A DNA stretch of 64,000 nucleotides from VRUE01 sp963702575 (lineage in GTDB: Bacteria > Actinomycetota > Thermoleophilia > Solirubrobacterales > 70-9). A model generated the notes under the pieces. The model did not search any database, was not told where the DNA came from, and saw only the letters and a list, made by a program, of their open reading frames with translations. The DNA lies in the NCBI GenBank assembly GCA_963702575.1, contig CAVPCU010000006.1, positions 186,001 through 250,000 on the forward strand, read 5' to 3'. The position numbers were made by a program, and so were the translations under genes. This document shows positions 16,260 through 25,616 of this stretch, piece after piece (the first letter of the stretch is position 1; every line of letters begins with the position of its first letter).

Positions 16260-18098
16260 GTGAGCGATAGGACCGCGGACCTCCCGGACGCTCCCGGCGT
16301 CTACCTCTTCTACGACCGCGAGGGCGACCTGCTCTACGTCGGCAAGGCGCGCTCGATCCGCAAGCGCGTCGCCTCGCACTTCTCGGGCGGCGAGGTGCGC
16401 CTCACCTCGCGCATCGACCGCACCGAGTTCCTCGTCACCGCCAACGAGGCCGAGGCGCTGCTCGCCGAGCAGAGCTTCATCAAGCGCCACCGGCCGCGCT
16501 TCAACATCCGCCTGCGCGACGACAAGTCCTACCCCTACGTCTGCGTCAGCCTCGACGAGGACTACCCGCGCGTCTACTTCACCCGCGAGAAGCACCGCGC
16601 CGGCCGCGCCTACTTCGGCCCCTTCTCCAGCGCCAAGCGGGTTCGGGAGACGCTCGACCTGCTCGGCCGCCTCTTCCAGTTCCGCACCTGCGAGGGCGCC
16701 GAGCCCGGCCGCCGCTCGGGCAGCCCCTGCCTCGACTACTACATCAAGCGCTGCGGGGCGCCCTGCGTCGAGTACGTGACCAGGGAGGAGTACCGGCGGA
16801 ACATCGACGCCATCGTCGACTTCCTCTCCGGCCGCTACCGCCAGGTCGAGAGGGCGGAGGAAGCGAAGATGGAGGAGGCCGCCGCCGCACACGAGTTCGA
16901 GCGCGCCGCCCTGCATCGCGACCGCCTCAAGGCGATTCAGTCGCTGTTCGAGCGCCAGCGGGTCGCCGGCGGCACGGTCGGCACCGCCGACCTGATCGGC
17001 GTTGCGACCGAGGGGTCCGACGCCAACGTCCAGGTCTTTCAGGTGCGCGACGGGATCCTCGCCGAGCGCCAGAGCTTCTACCTCGAGAACCGGGCCGAAC
17101 GCGAGCCGGCCGAGGTGGTCGAGGAGTTCGTCGGCCAGTACTACTCGGCCTCGCCGGCGATGCCGCGGACGATCGTCGTCGGCCCCTACCTGCGCGAGCG
17201 CGCCGGGCTGCTCGCGGCGGCGCTGGGCGAGCGCCGCGGCTCGCCGGTCGAGGTGCGGGTCGCCGAGCGCGGCGACAAGCGCCGCCTGCGCGAGCTTGCG
17301 GAGCGCAACGCCCGCCTCGCCCTCGACCAGGACCGGCTGCGCCGCGAGCACCGCCGCCAGCGCCGGGTCGACTCGCTCGCCGAGCTGCGCGAGGCGCTCG
17401 GCATGGAGGAGCTGCCGATCCGGATCGAGGGCTTCGACATCTCGAACATCGGCGGCGAGCACACCGTCGCCTCGATGGTCGTCTTCGAGGGCGGCGCGAC
17501 GAAGAAGGCCGACTACCGCCGCTTCAGGGTTCGCGGCCCGCGCGCGAACGGGTCCGATGACTTCGCTTCCATGGAGGAGGTGCTGGGCCGTCGAGTAGAC
17601 CGCTATCTGGAGCAGGTCGACCTATCGCCGCACGACGGCAAGCGCGACGAGAGCTTCGCCTCGCTGCCCTCGCTGGTCGTGATCGACGGCGGCAAGGGCC
17701 AGCTCGCGGCCGGGATGCGCGTCCTCCGCCCCTTCGCCGAGCGCGGCGCGACGATCGTCTCGCTGGCCAAGCGCGAGGAGGAGGTCTACGTCCCCGGCCG
17801 CTCGGCCCCGCTCGACCTCGCCGCCGGGTCGGAGGCCTCGAAGCTGCTGCAGCGGGTGCGCGACGAGGCTCACCGCTTCGCGATCGAGCACCATCGCGGC
17901 CGCCGCGACCGGGCGATGACCGGCTCGGTGCTCGACGACCTGCCCGGCGTCGGTCCGGCCCGCAAGCGCGCCTTCCTGCGCCACTTCGGCACCCCCGAGC
18001 GGTTCCTCGCCGCCAGCCGCGAAGAGCTGGAGGCGGTCCCCGGCGTGCCCGGCAAGCTCGCCCGCGCGATCCACGAGCAGCTGCACAGGACCGGATAG
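16260..18098 (+). CDS. uvrC: UvrABC excinuclease subunit C
   Basis: At 612 residues this has the full UvrC length. The N-terminal GIY-YIG nuclease begins at PGVYLFYDREGDLLYVGKA. A cysteine cluster (CEGAEPGRRSGSPCLDYYIKRC) precedes the UVR motif (EEAAAAHEFERAALHRDRL), then the RNase H-like C-terminal nuclease (RIEGFDISNIGGEHTVASMV) and tandem HhH motifs (LDDLPGVGPARKRAFLRHFG). It makes the 3' and 5' incisions in nucleotide excision repair. GTG 16260 fits the family N-terminus. It is first in the operon with rapZ. Confidence 0.95.
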   Translation: MSDRTADLPDAPGVYLFYDREGDLLYVGKARSIRKRVASHFSGGEVRLTSRIDRTEFLVTANEAEALLAEQSFIKRHRPRFNIRLRDDKSYPYVCVSLDEDYPRVYFTREKHRAGRAYFGPFSSAKRVRETLDLLGRLFQFRTCEGAEPGRRSGSPCLDYYIKRCGAPCVEYVTREEYRRNIDAIVDFLSGRYRQVERAEEAKMEEAAAAHEFERAALHRDRLKAIQSLFERQRVAGGTVGTADLIGVATEGSDANVQVFQVRDGILAERQSFYLENRAEREPAEVVEEFVGQYYSASPAMPRTIVVGPYLRERAGLLAAALGERRGSPVEVRVAERGDKRRLRELAERNARLALDQDRLRREHRRQRRVDSLAELREALGMEELPIRIEGFDISNIGGEHTVASMVVFEGGATKKADYRRFRVRGPRANGSDDFASMEEVLGRRVDRYLEQVDLSPHDGKRDESFASLPSLVVIDGGKGQLAAGMRVLRPFAERGATIVSLAKREEEVYVPGRSAPLDLAAGSEASKLLQRVRDEAHRFAIEHHRGRRDRAMTGSVLDDLPGVGPARKRAFLRHFGTPERFLAASREELEAVPGVPGKLARAIHEQLHRTG

Positions 18099-18100
18099 CG

Positions 18101-19024
18101 ATGGCGCAGAGGCAGCGGCGGAAGGCGAAGGCGGTCGGCGGCGACGGCGCCGGGGCGTCGGAGGCGGTCGAGCTGGTCGTGATCACCGGCCACTCCGGCG
18201 CCGGTAAGTCGGAGGCGATCGCGGCCTTCGAGGACGGCGGCTACTTCTGCGTCGACAACCTGCCGCCGCGGATGATCGGCAGCCTCGGCGAGCTCTTCCG
18301 CCACGAGGGGAGCGGGGTCGAGCGGGCGGCGATCGTCTCCGACGTGCGCGGCGGCGAGTACTTCGATGACCTGGTCCAGGTCCTCGACGAGCTCGAGGCG
18401 GACGGCCTCAAGCCCAACCTGCTCTTCCTCGAGGCCGACGAGGAGACGCTTCTGGACCGTTACAAGGAGACCCGCCGGCGCCACCCGCTCGCCCCCGAAG
18501 GGCGGATCGTCGACGGGATCCGCGCCGAGCGTGAGCTGCTGGCGCCGCTGCGGGAGCGCGCCGACATGGTGATGGACACGACCGACCTGACCGGCGCGAT
18601 GCTGCGCCGCCGCATCGCCGAGGAGATGCTCGGCCAACACGACGAGGGCAGGCTGGCGCTGACCCTGCTCACCTTCGGCTTCAAGAACGGTCCGCCGCGC
18701 GACGCCGACCTGACGCTCGACGTCCGCTTCCTGCCCAACCCCCACTACGTCGACGAGCTGCGGCCGCTGACCGGGCTCGACGAGGCGGTGCGCGAGTACG
18801 TCGAGGCCGGCACCCAGGCGGGCGAGTTCTACGGCCGCCTGCTGCCGCTGCTCGAGTTCCTCGTCCCCGCCTACGTCGACGAGGGCAAGACCCACCTGAC
18901 GATCGCCGTCGGCTGTACCGGCGGCAAGCACCGCTCGGTCGCCGTCGCCGACCGCATCCGCCGCGCGCTCGAGCCGCGCGAGGACGTCGTCGTCCGGGTC
19001 AAGCATCGCGACGTGGAGCCATAG
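18101..19024 (+). CDS. rapZ: RapZ/YvcJ-family nucleotide-binding protein
   Basis: This 307-residue protein has Walker A GHSGAGKSEA near residue 31, then GYFCVDNLPPRMI, FLEADEETLLDRYKETRRRHPL and the C-terminal GCTGGKHRSVAVADRI, all hallmarks of the family. In E. coli RapZ controls glmS small RNAs; in Gram-positives YvcJ is a GTPase with less clear roles. It starts 3 bases after uvrC, the conserved order. In most actinobacteria yvcK and whiA follow, but here they are replaced by an ABC exporter. Confidence 0.92.
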   Translation: MAQRQRRKAKAVGGDGAGASEAVELVVITGHSGAGKSEAIAAFEDGGYFCVDNLPPRMIGSLGELFRHEGSGVERAAIVSDVRGGEYFDDLVQVLDELEADGLKPNLLFLEADEETLLDRYKETRRRHPLAPEGRIVDGIRAERELLAPLRERADMVMDTTDLTGAMLRRRIAEEMLGQHDEGRLALTLLTFGFKNGPPRDADLTLDVRFLPNPHYVDELRPLTGLDEAVREYVEAGTQAGEFYGRLLPLLEFLVPAYVDEGKTHLTIAVGCTGGKHRSVAVADRIRRALEPREDVVVRVKHRDVEP

Positions 19025-19036
19025 AATCGGCCGGCT

Positions 19037-19894
19037 TTGCCCGACCCTGACATCGTCATCTCCATAAGCGGCTTGCGCATGTCCTACGGCGAGGTCGAGG
19101 CGGTGCGCGGGATCGACCTCGAGGTGCGCCGGGGCGAGGTCTTCGCCTTCCTCGGGCCCAACGGGGCCGGCAAGACGACCACGGTCGAGATCCTCGAGGG
19201 CTACCGCAAGCGCAGCGGCGGCGAGGTCAGCGTCCTCGGCGAGGACCCGCAGCGCGCCGGCCGGGCCTGGCGCGAGCGGATCGGGATCGTCCTGCAGAGC
19301 TGCCGCCTCGACCCCTACCTGACCGTGCGCGAGTCGCTCGAGCTCTTCGCCGGCTACTACCGCGCGCCGCTGCCGGTCGAGGAGACGATCGAGCTGGTCG
19401 GCCTCGGCGGCAAGGCCGACGCCCGCGCGAGCAAGCTCTCCGGCGGCCAGCAGCGGCGGCTCGACGTCGGCATGGCGCTGATCGGCGACCCCGAGCTGCT
19501 CTTTCTCGACGAGCCGACCACCGGCTTCGACCCCTCGGCGCGGCGCCACGCCTGGGAGGCGATCGCCGGGCTGCGCGACCTCGGCAAGACCGTCTTCCTC
19601 ACCACCCACTACATGGACGAGGCGCAGCGCCTCGCCGACCGGGTGACGATCATCTCGCGCGGCGAGATCGTCGCCCGCGGCACCCCCGAGGATCTCGGCG
19701 ACCGCGAGAGCCGGCCGGCGAAGATCACCTACCGCGAGGATGGCCGCGAGGTCGAGCTGGAGACGACCGATCCGGTGAAGGCCCTGAACGAGCTGACCGG
19801 GCGGGCGCTGGCCGAGGGGCGCGAGATGGAGGGGCTCGAGGTCGCGCGACCGAGCCTCGAGGACGTCTACCTGGAGCTGACCGGGCAACCATGA
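19037..19894 (+). CDS. ABC transporter ATP-binding protein (exporter type)
   Basis: This 285-residue ATPase has Walker A FLGPNGAGKTTT, Q-loop (GIVLQSCRLDPYLTV), signature KLSGGQQRRLDVGMAL, Walker B LLFLDEPTTGFDP and the H-loop TTHYMDE, as in DrrA/CcmA-type drug or polyketide exporters. The C-terminal 60 residues form the usual regulatory extension. It overlaps the permease gene by 4 bases. It probably starts at TTG 19037. The substrate is unknown. Confidence 0.9.
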   Translation: MPDPDIVISISGLRMSYGEVEAVRGIDLEVRRGEVFAFLGPNGAGKTTTVEILEGYRKRSGGEVSVLGEDPQRAGRAWRERIGIVLQSCRLDPYLTVRESLELFAGYYRAPLPVEETIELVGLGGKADARASKLSGGQQRRLDVGMALIGDPELLFLDEPTTGFDPSARRHAWEAIAGLRDLGKTVFLTTHYMDEAQRLADRVTIISRGEIVARGTPEDLGDRESRPAKITYREDGREVELETTDPVKALNELTGRALAEGREMEGLEVARPSLEDVYLELTGQP

Positions 19895-20649
19895 GCCTCG
19901 TCTGGCACCAGTTCCGCTACGACCAGAAGGCCTTCTGGCGCAACCCCGCCTCGGTCTTCTTCACCGTCGCCTTTCCGCTGATCCTGCTGCTGATCTTCGC
20001 CACCGTCTTCGGCAGCCAGACGGTCGAAGTGGCGGGGGGTATCAAGACGACGACCTACTACGTGCCGGCGATCATCACCCTCTCGGTGATCTCAGCGACG
20101 ATGCAGTCGCTGGCGATGTCGCTGGTGATCGCGCGCGAGGACGGCCGGCTGAAGCGGGGGAGGGGCACGCCGATGCCGGCCTGGGTCTTCATCGCCGGCC
20201 GGATCGGCAACTCGATCGTCGTCGCCCTGCTGATGATGGCGCTGATCGCGGCGCTGGGGCGTGTCGCCTACTCGGTGCCGATCCCCTGGAGCCACCTGCC
20301 CGAGATCGTCGCCGTGCTGATCGTCGGTGCCGCCTCCTTCTGCTGCCTCGGGATCGCCCTGACCGCGGCGATCCCCAGCCAGGACGCGGCCGCGCCGATC
20401 GTCAACGCGCTGCTCCTGCCGCTCTACTTCCTCTCCGGCGTCTTCATCCCCGACGACCAGCTGCCCAGCGGGGTGATCCACTTCGCCGACGCCTTCCCCG
20501 TGCGCCACTTCTTCGAGGCCTTCTTCAACGCCTACGTGCCGGGCGCCGGCGGCCTCGAGTGGGGCAACCTCGCCGCCGTCGCCGCCTGGGGCGTCGCCGG
20601 CCTGCTGCTCGCGGTGCGCTACTTCCGCTGGACCCCGCGCAGCGGCTGA
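19891..20649 (+). CDS. ABC-2 type permease
   Basis: This 252-residue integral membrane protein has six predicted segments (for example SVFFTVAFPLILLLIFATVF and IVNALLLPLYFLSGVFIP). It has the ABC-2 permease layout, with the conserved FLSGVFIP loop near the end. It forms an exporter with the preceding ATPase. The substrate could be a drug, lipid or glycan, and the sequence does not say which. Confidence 0.88.
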   Translation: MSLVWHQFRYDQKAFWRNPASVFFTVAFPLILLLIFATVFGSQTVEVAGGIKTTTYYVPAIITLSVISATMQSLAMSLVIAREDGRLKRGRGTPMPAWVFIAGRIGNSIVVALLMMALIAALGRVAYSVPIPWSHLPEIVAVLIVGAASFCCLGIALTAAIPSQDAAAPIVNALLLPLYFLSGVFIPDDQLPSGVIHFADAFPVRHFFEAFFNAYVPGAGGLEWGNLAAVAAWGVAGLLLAVRYFRWTPRSG

Positions 20650-20694
20650 GCCGCGCGACCCGCGCGGAGCGGCCCGTATAGCCTCTCCGGCCCG

Positions 20695-21054
20695 ATGTTG
20701 CACCACGTCCTCTTGGAGGTCTCCGACCTCGACCGGAGCGCCTCGTTCTACGACGCGCTGCTCGCGCCGCTGGGCTGGCGGCGCCATTTCGAGGAGGACG
20801 CGACGATCGGGTGGGGGATCGCCAAACCGGTCTTCTTCATCGCCGCCCACCACCCGCCCAAGCCGGGCTTCGGCCTGCTCAGCTTCACCGGGCTGGGGAT
20901 CGTCGCCGTCAAGGCGGCGTCGGAGGGCGGCGTCCGCGCCGGCGGGACGCCAGTCGGCGAGCCCGGCGAGCGGCGCTCGTACGGGTCCGGCTCCTTCTCC
21001 GCGTTCCTGCAGGACCCCGACGGGTACGAAATCGAGGTGACCGTCGGGGAGTGA
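20695..21054 (+). CDS. VOC (glyoxalase/bleomycin-resistance) family protein
   Basis: This 119-residue single-module VOC protein runs from LHHVLLEVSDLDRSASFYDALLAPLGW to FLQDPDGYEIEV, with candidate metal ligands His3/His4 and the Glu of EIEV. Family members include dioxygenases, isomerases and resistance proteins. The gene lies between the ABC exporter and gap, 45 bases after the permease, so it may belong with the exporter. Specific function unknown. Confidence 0.84.
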   Translation: MLHHVLLEVSDLDRSASFYDALLAPLGWRRHFEEDATIGWGIAKPVFFIAAHHPPKPGFGLLSFTGLGIVAVKAASEGGVRAGGTPVGEPGERRSYGSGSFSAFLQDPDGYEIEVTVGE

Positions 21055-21098
21055 CCGCCTACCATCGGCTCAACACCAACCAGGAGGGACTGACTTCC

Positions 21099-22100
<1,002 letters not shown>

Positions 22101-22113
22101 GCCGGGCGGGCGG

Positions 22114-23301
22114 GTGAGCTTCTCCAAGGCAAGCGTCCGCGACGCAGACGTCGCGGGCAAGCGGGTGCTGGTCCGGGTCGACTTCAACGTGCCGCTCGAC
22201 GAGGGCCGGGTCGCCGACGACACGCGGATCCGGGCGGCGCTGCCGACGATCGAGCTGTTGCGCGAGCGCGGCGCCGCGCTGGTGCTGGTTTCCCACCTGG
22301 GCCGGCCTAAGGGCAAGGTCGTGCCGGAGCTCTCGATGGGGCCGGTTGGCGAGCGGCTGGTCGAGCTGCTCGACGCGCCGGTCGAGCAGGCGCCGGCGGT
22401 CGTCGGCGCCGACGTCGAGACGATGGCGGCGGGACTCGCTCCGGGCCGGGTGCTGCTGCTCGAGAACGTCCGCTTCGAGGCGGGTGAGACCGAGAACGAC
22501 CCGGCGCTCGCCGAGTCCCTGGCGGCGCTCGCCGACCTCTACGTGAACGACGCCTTCGGCGCCGCCCACCGCGCCCACGCCAGCACCGAGGGCGTGGCGC
22601 ACCTGCTGCCGGCCTATGCCGGGCTGCTGCTGGAGCGCGAGGTGAGCGAGCTGACGCGGGTGGTCGAGTCGCCCGAGCGCCCGCTCGTCGTCGTCCTCGG
22701 CGGCGCCAAGGTCTCCGACAAGGTCGGCGTGATCGACCGCTTCCTCGACCTCGCCGACCGCATCCTGATCGGCGGCGCGATGTGCTTCAGTTTCTTCGAG
22801 GCGCAGGGGATCGGCACCGGCAGCTCGCTGGTCGAGGAGGCGGGCGTGAGCATGGCGGCCGAGGCGCTGCGCAAGGCGGAGGGCTCGGACTGCGAGCTGA
22901 TGCTGCCGGTCGACCTGGTGCTCGGCGAGAGCTTCGCCGCCGGCACCGACCGGCGTGAGATCGACGACGTCGAGGTCCCCGACGGCTGGATGGGGCTCGA
23001 CGTCGGCCCGCGCACCGCCGCCGCCTATGCCGAGGCGATCGCCGCCGCCGGGACCGTGCTCTGGAACGGGCCGATGGGCGCCTTCGAGCTGGAGCCCTTC
23101 GCCGCCGGCACGCGCACGGTCGCCGAGGCCGTCGCCGCCGCGCCCGGCACGACCGTGGTCGGCGGCGGCGACTCGGTCGCGGCATTGCACGAGTTCGGCC
23201 TCGCTGAGAGGGTGGACTGGGTCTCGACCGGAGGGGGTGCCTCGTTGGAGCTGCTGGAGGGGAAGAAGCTGCCGGGCGTGGAGGCGTTGAACGATGCCTG
23301 A
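22114..23301 (+). CDS. pgk: Phosphoglycerate kinase
   Basis: This 395-residue protein has RVLVRVDFNVPLDEG near the N-terminus, SHLGRPKGK (substrate-binding), VLGGAKVSDK and the ATP-site GGGDSVAAL followed by WVSTGGGASLELLEG. It makes ATP from 1,3-bisphosphoglycerate. GTG start 22114 is 14 bases after gap, and its 3' end overlaps tpiA by 8 bases. Confidence 0.97.
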   Translation: MSFSKASVRDADVAGKRVLVRVDFNVPLDEGRVADDTRIRAALPTIELLRERGAALVLVSHLGRPKGKVVPELSMGPVGERLVELLDAPVEQAPAVVGADVETMAAGLAPGRVLLLENVRFEAGETENDPALAESLAALADLYVNDAFGAAHRAHASTEGVAHLLPAYAGLLLEREVSELTRVVESPERPLVVVLGGAKVSDKVGVIDRFLDLADRILIGGAMCFSFFEAQGIGTGSSLVEEAGVSMAAEALRKAEGSDCELMLPVDLVLGESFAAGTDRREIDDVEVPDGWMGLDVGPRTAAAYAEAIAAAGTVLWNGPMGAFELEPFAAGTRTVAEAVAAAPGTTVVGGGDSVAALHEFGLAERVDWVSTGGGASLELLEGKKLPGVEALNDA

Positions 23302-24046
23302 GCGCACGCCCTACCTCGCCGCCAACTGGAAGATGCACAAGACGGTCGCCGAGGCGGCCGCCTTCGTCGACGCGCTGCTGCCGCGGATCGCCGCGACCCA
23401 GCACGACGTCGTCCTCTGTCCGCCGTTCACCGCGCTGACCGCCGTCGTCGAGCGGCGCTACGGCACCGCGGTCAAGGTCGCCGCCCAGAACATGCACGAG
23501 GAGGCCGCGGGCGCCTTCACCGGCGAGGTCTCGGCGCCGATGTTGGTCGAGCTCGATGTCGAGGCGGTGGTCTTGGGCCACTCCGAGCGGCGCCAGCACT
23601 TCGGCGAGAGCGACGAGGCGCTGTCCCGCAAGGTCCCGGCGGCGCTGGCCGCCGGCCTCGAGCCGATCCTCTGCGTCGGCGAGAGCGAGGAGGCGCGCGA
23701 CGCCGGCCAGACCGAGGGCGTGCTCGAGCGCCAGCTCCAGGCCGACCTCGCAGCGGTCGAGGGGATCGACCTCGCCCGCGTCGTCGTCGCCTATGAGCCG
23801 ATCTGGGCGATCGGCACCGGCCGCACGGCGAGCGCCGAGCAGGCGCAGGAGGCCTGCGCCTACATCCGCGACGTGCTGCGCGAGCGCGGCGGCGAAGCCG
23901 ACGCGGTGCGGATCCTCTACGGCGGCTCGGTCAAGCCGGCGAACGCCGCCGAGTTGCTGGCGCTGCCGGACGTCGACGGGGCCCTGGTCGGCGGTGCCAG
24001 CTTGGACCCCGACGACTTCGCCGCGATCGTGGAAGCGGCCGGGTAG
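23294..24046 (+). CDS. tpiA: Triosephosphate isomerase
   Basis: This 250-residue TIM-barrel enzyme has AANWKMHK (active-site Asn/Lys), VLGHSERR (catalytic His), VVAYEPIWAIGTG (catalytic Glu and start of loop 6) and ILYGGSVKP plus VGGASLDPDDF for phosphate binding. It is part of the gap-pgk-tpiA-gpmI operon. Confidence 0.97.
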   Translation: MPERTPYLAANWKMHKTVAEAAAFVDALLPRIAATQHDVVLCPPFTALTAVVERRYGTAVKVAAQNMHEEAAGAFTGEVSAPMLVELDVEAVVLGHSERRQHFGESDEALSRKVPAALAAGLEPILCVGESEEARDAGQTEGVLERQLQADLAAVEGIDLARVVVAYEPIWAIGTGRTASAEQAQEACAYIRDVLRERGGEADAVRILYGGSVKPANAAELLALPDVDGALVGGASLDPDDFAAIVEAAG

Positions 24047-24048
24047 CG

Positions 24049-25575
24049 GTGGCCGGCCTGCCGGTCCCCTCGCTGGCGCTCGTCATCCTCGACGGCTGGG
24101 GGCTGGCCGAGCCGGGGCCCGGCAACGCGATCTCCCTTGCGGATACCCCGGTCTTCGATCGCCTTTGGGAGCAATTCCCGCACACCGAACTGTCCGCCCA
24201 GGGGCGCGACGTCGGGCTGCCCGACGGGCAGATGGGCAACTCCGAGGTCGGCCACCTCAACCTCGGCGCCGGGGCGATCGTCAAGCAGGACCTGGCGCGG
24301 ATCGACGACGCGATCGCCGACGGCAGCTTCTTCGAGAACGAGGCGCTGCTCGCCGCCTGCGACCGCGCCCGTCGCAGCCCGCGCAGCCGTCTGCACCTGC
24401 TCGGCCTCGTCTCCGACGGCGGCGTGCACTCCGGCTGGGAGCACATCGAGGCAATGATCGAGCTCGCCTCCCAGGAGGGCGTTCCCGACATCGTCTTCCA
24501 CGCCTTCACCGACGGCCGCGACACGCTGCCCCACGGCGGCCGCGGCTACCTCGCCGAGCTGGAGCGCTGGCTGCGCCAGGCCGGCCGCGTCGCCACCGTC
24601 GGAGGCCGCTACTACGCGATGGACCGCGACACCCGCTGGGAGCGGGCCAAGCTCGCCTACGACGCGATCGTCCACGGCCGCGGCCTGCATGCCGCCAGCG
24701 CCGAGGAGGCGATCGAGGCCTCCTACGAGCGCGAGGAGACCGACGAGTTCGTCAAGCCGACGGTGATCGGCGACTACGACGGCGTCGCCGAGGGCGACGT
24801 GGCGATCTTCGTCAACTTCCGTCCGGACCGAGCCCGGGAGATGACCCGTGCCCTGGCCGAGCCCGATTTCGACGAGTTCCCGCGCAGCGGCGGCCCGGTC
24901 CTCGACCTGACGACGATGACCTCCTACCGCAAGGGCTGGCCCTACCCGGTCGCCTTCCCCGAGGCCCGGCCGGCGACGACCCTGGCCGAGGTCGTCTCGG
25001 AGGCCGGCGGGCGCCAGCTGCACGTCGCCGAGACCGAGAAGTACGCCCACGTCACCTACTTCTTCAACGGCGGCCGCGAGGAGGAGTGGGAGGGGGAGGA
25101 GCGCTGCCTGGTCGACTCGCCGCGCGACGTCCCCACCTACGACCACAAGCCGGAGATGAGCGCCCGCGCGGCGGCCGACACCTTCGTCTCGCACTGGTCG
25201 AGCGGCGAGTACCGCTTCGGGATCATCAACTTCGCCAATCCCGACATGGTCGGCCACACCGGCGTGATCCCGGCGGCGGTGGCCGCGGTCGAGGAGGCGG
25301 ACGGGTGCCTCGGCGACGTCCTCGCGGCGGTCGAGGCGACGGGCGGGGCGTGCATCGTCACCGCCGACCACGGCAACTGCGATCACATGCTCGAGCCGGA
25401 CGGCTCGCCCAACACGGCGCACTCGCTCAACCCGGTGCCGCTGATCGTCACCGCCGCGGGCGTCGAGCTGCGCGACCACGGCATCCTCGCCGATGTCGCC
25501 CCGACCGCCCTCCAGCTCCTCGGCATCCCGCAGCCGGCGGCGATGACCGGCCGCTCCCTGCTCGTCGATCGGTGA
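24049..25575 (+). CDS. gpmI: 2,3-bisphosphoglycerate-independent phosphoglycerate mutase
   Basis: This 508-residue alkaline-phosphatase-superfamily enzyme begins LALVILDGWGLAEPG with the first metal ligand. The phosphorylated serine lies in DGQMGNSEVGHLNLGAG, and metal ligands occur in FTDGRDTLP and the C-terminal TADHGNCDHM and NTAHSLNPVP. It interconverts 3- and 2-phosphoglycerate using Mn. GTG 24049 is 2 bases after tpiA. It ends the glycolytic operon. Confidence 0.96.
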   Translation: MAGLPVPSLALVILDGWGLAEPGPGNAISLADTPVFDRLWEQFPHTELSAQGRDVGLPDGQMGNSEVGHLNLGAGAIVKQDLARIDDAIADGSFFENEALLAACDRARRSPRSRLHLLGLVSDGGVHSGWEHIEAMIELASQEGVPDIVFHAFTDGRDTLPHGGRGYLAELERWLRQAGRVATVGGRYYAMDRDTRWERAKLAYDAIVHGRGLHAASAEEAIEASYEREETDEFVKPTVIGDYDGVAEGDVAIFVNFRPDRAREMTRALAEPDFDEFPRSGGPVLDLTTMTSYRKGWPYPVAFPEARPATTLAEVVSEAGGRQLHVAETEKYAHVTYFFNGGREEEWEGEERCLVDSPRDVPTYDHKPEMSARAAADTFVSHWSSGEYRFGIINFANPDMVGHTGVIPAAVAAVEEADGCLGDVLAAVEATGGACIVTADHGNCDHMLEPDGSPNTAHSLNPVPLIVTAAGVELRDHGILADVAPTALQLLGIPQPAAMTGRSLLVDR

Positions 25576-25576
25576 G

Positions 25577-25600
25577 TTGTCCACACGATCGTGTGGACAA
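25577..25600. promoter_or_regulatory. 24-bp perfect palindrome between gpmI and tgt
   Basis: The arms TTGTCCACACGA / TCGTGTGGACAA are exact reverse complements without a loop. The element begins 2 bases after the gpmI stop and ends 16 bases before the tgt ATG. There is no T-run after it, so a protein-binding operator for tgt is at least as likely as a terminator. Confidence 0.6.
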
Positions 25601-25616
25601 TGCAGCAATCGAGCCA

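Noticed and set aside
15387..17462. 691-codon antisense frame across the enoyl-CoA hydratase and uvrC genes
   Set aside because: It crosses two well-supported genes and has no recognisable domain; a GC-bias shadow.
23556..25616. Very long plus-strand frame running through tpiA and gpmI into tgt
   Set aside because: Only the part from 25617 has tgt motifs. Upstream it is a shadow frame of tpiA and gpmI that happens to lack stops.
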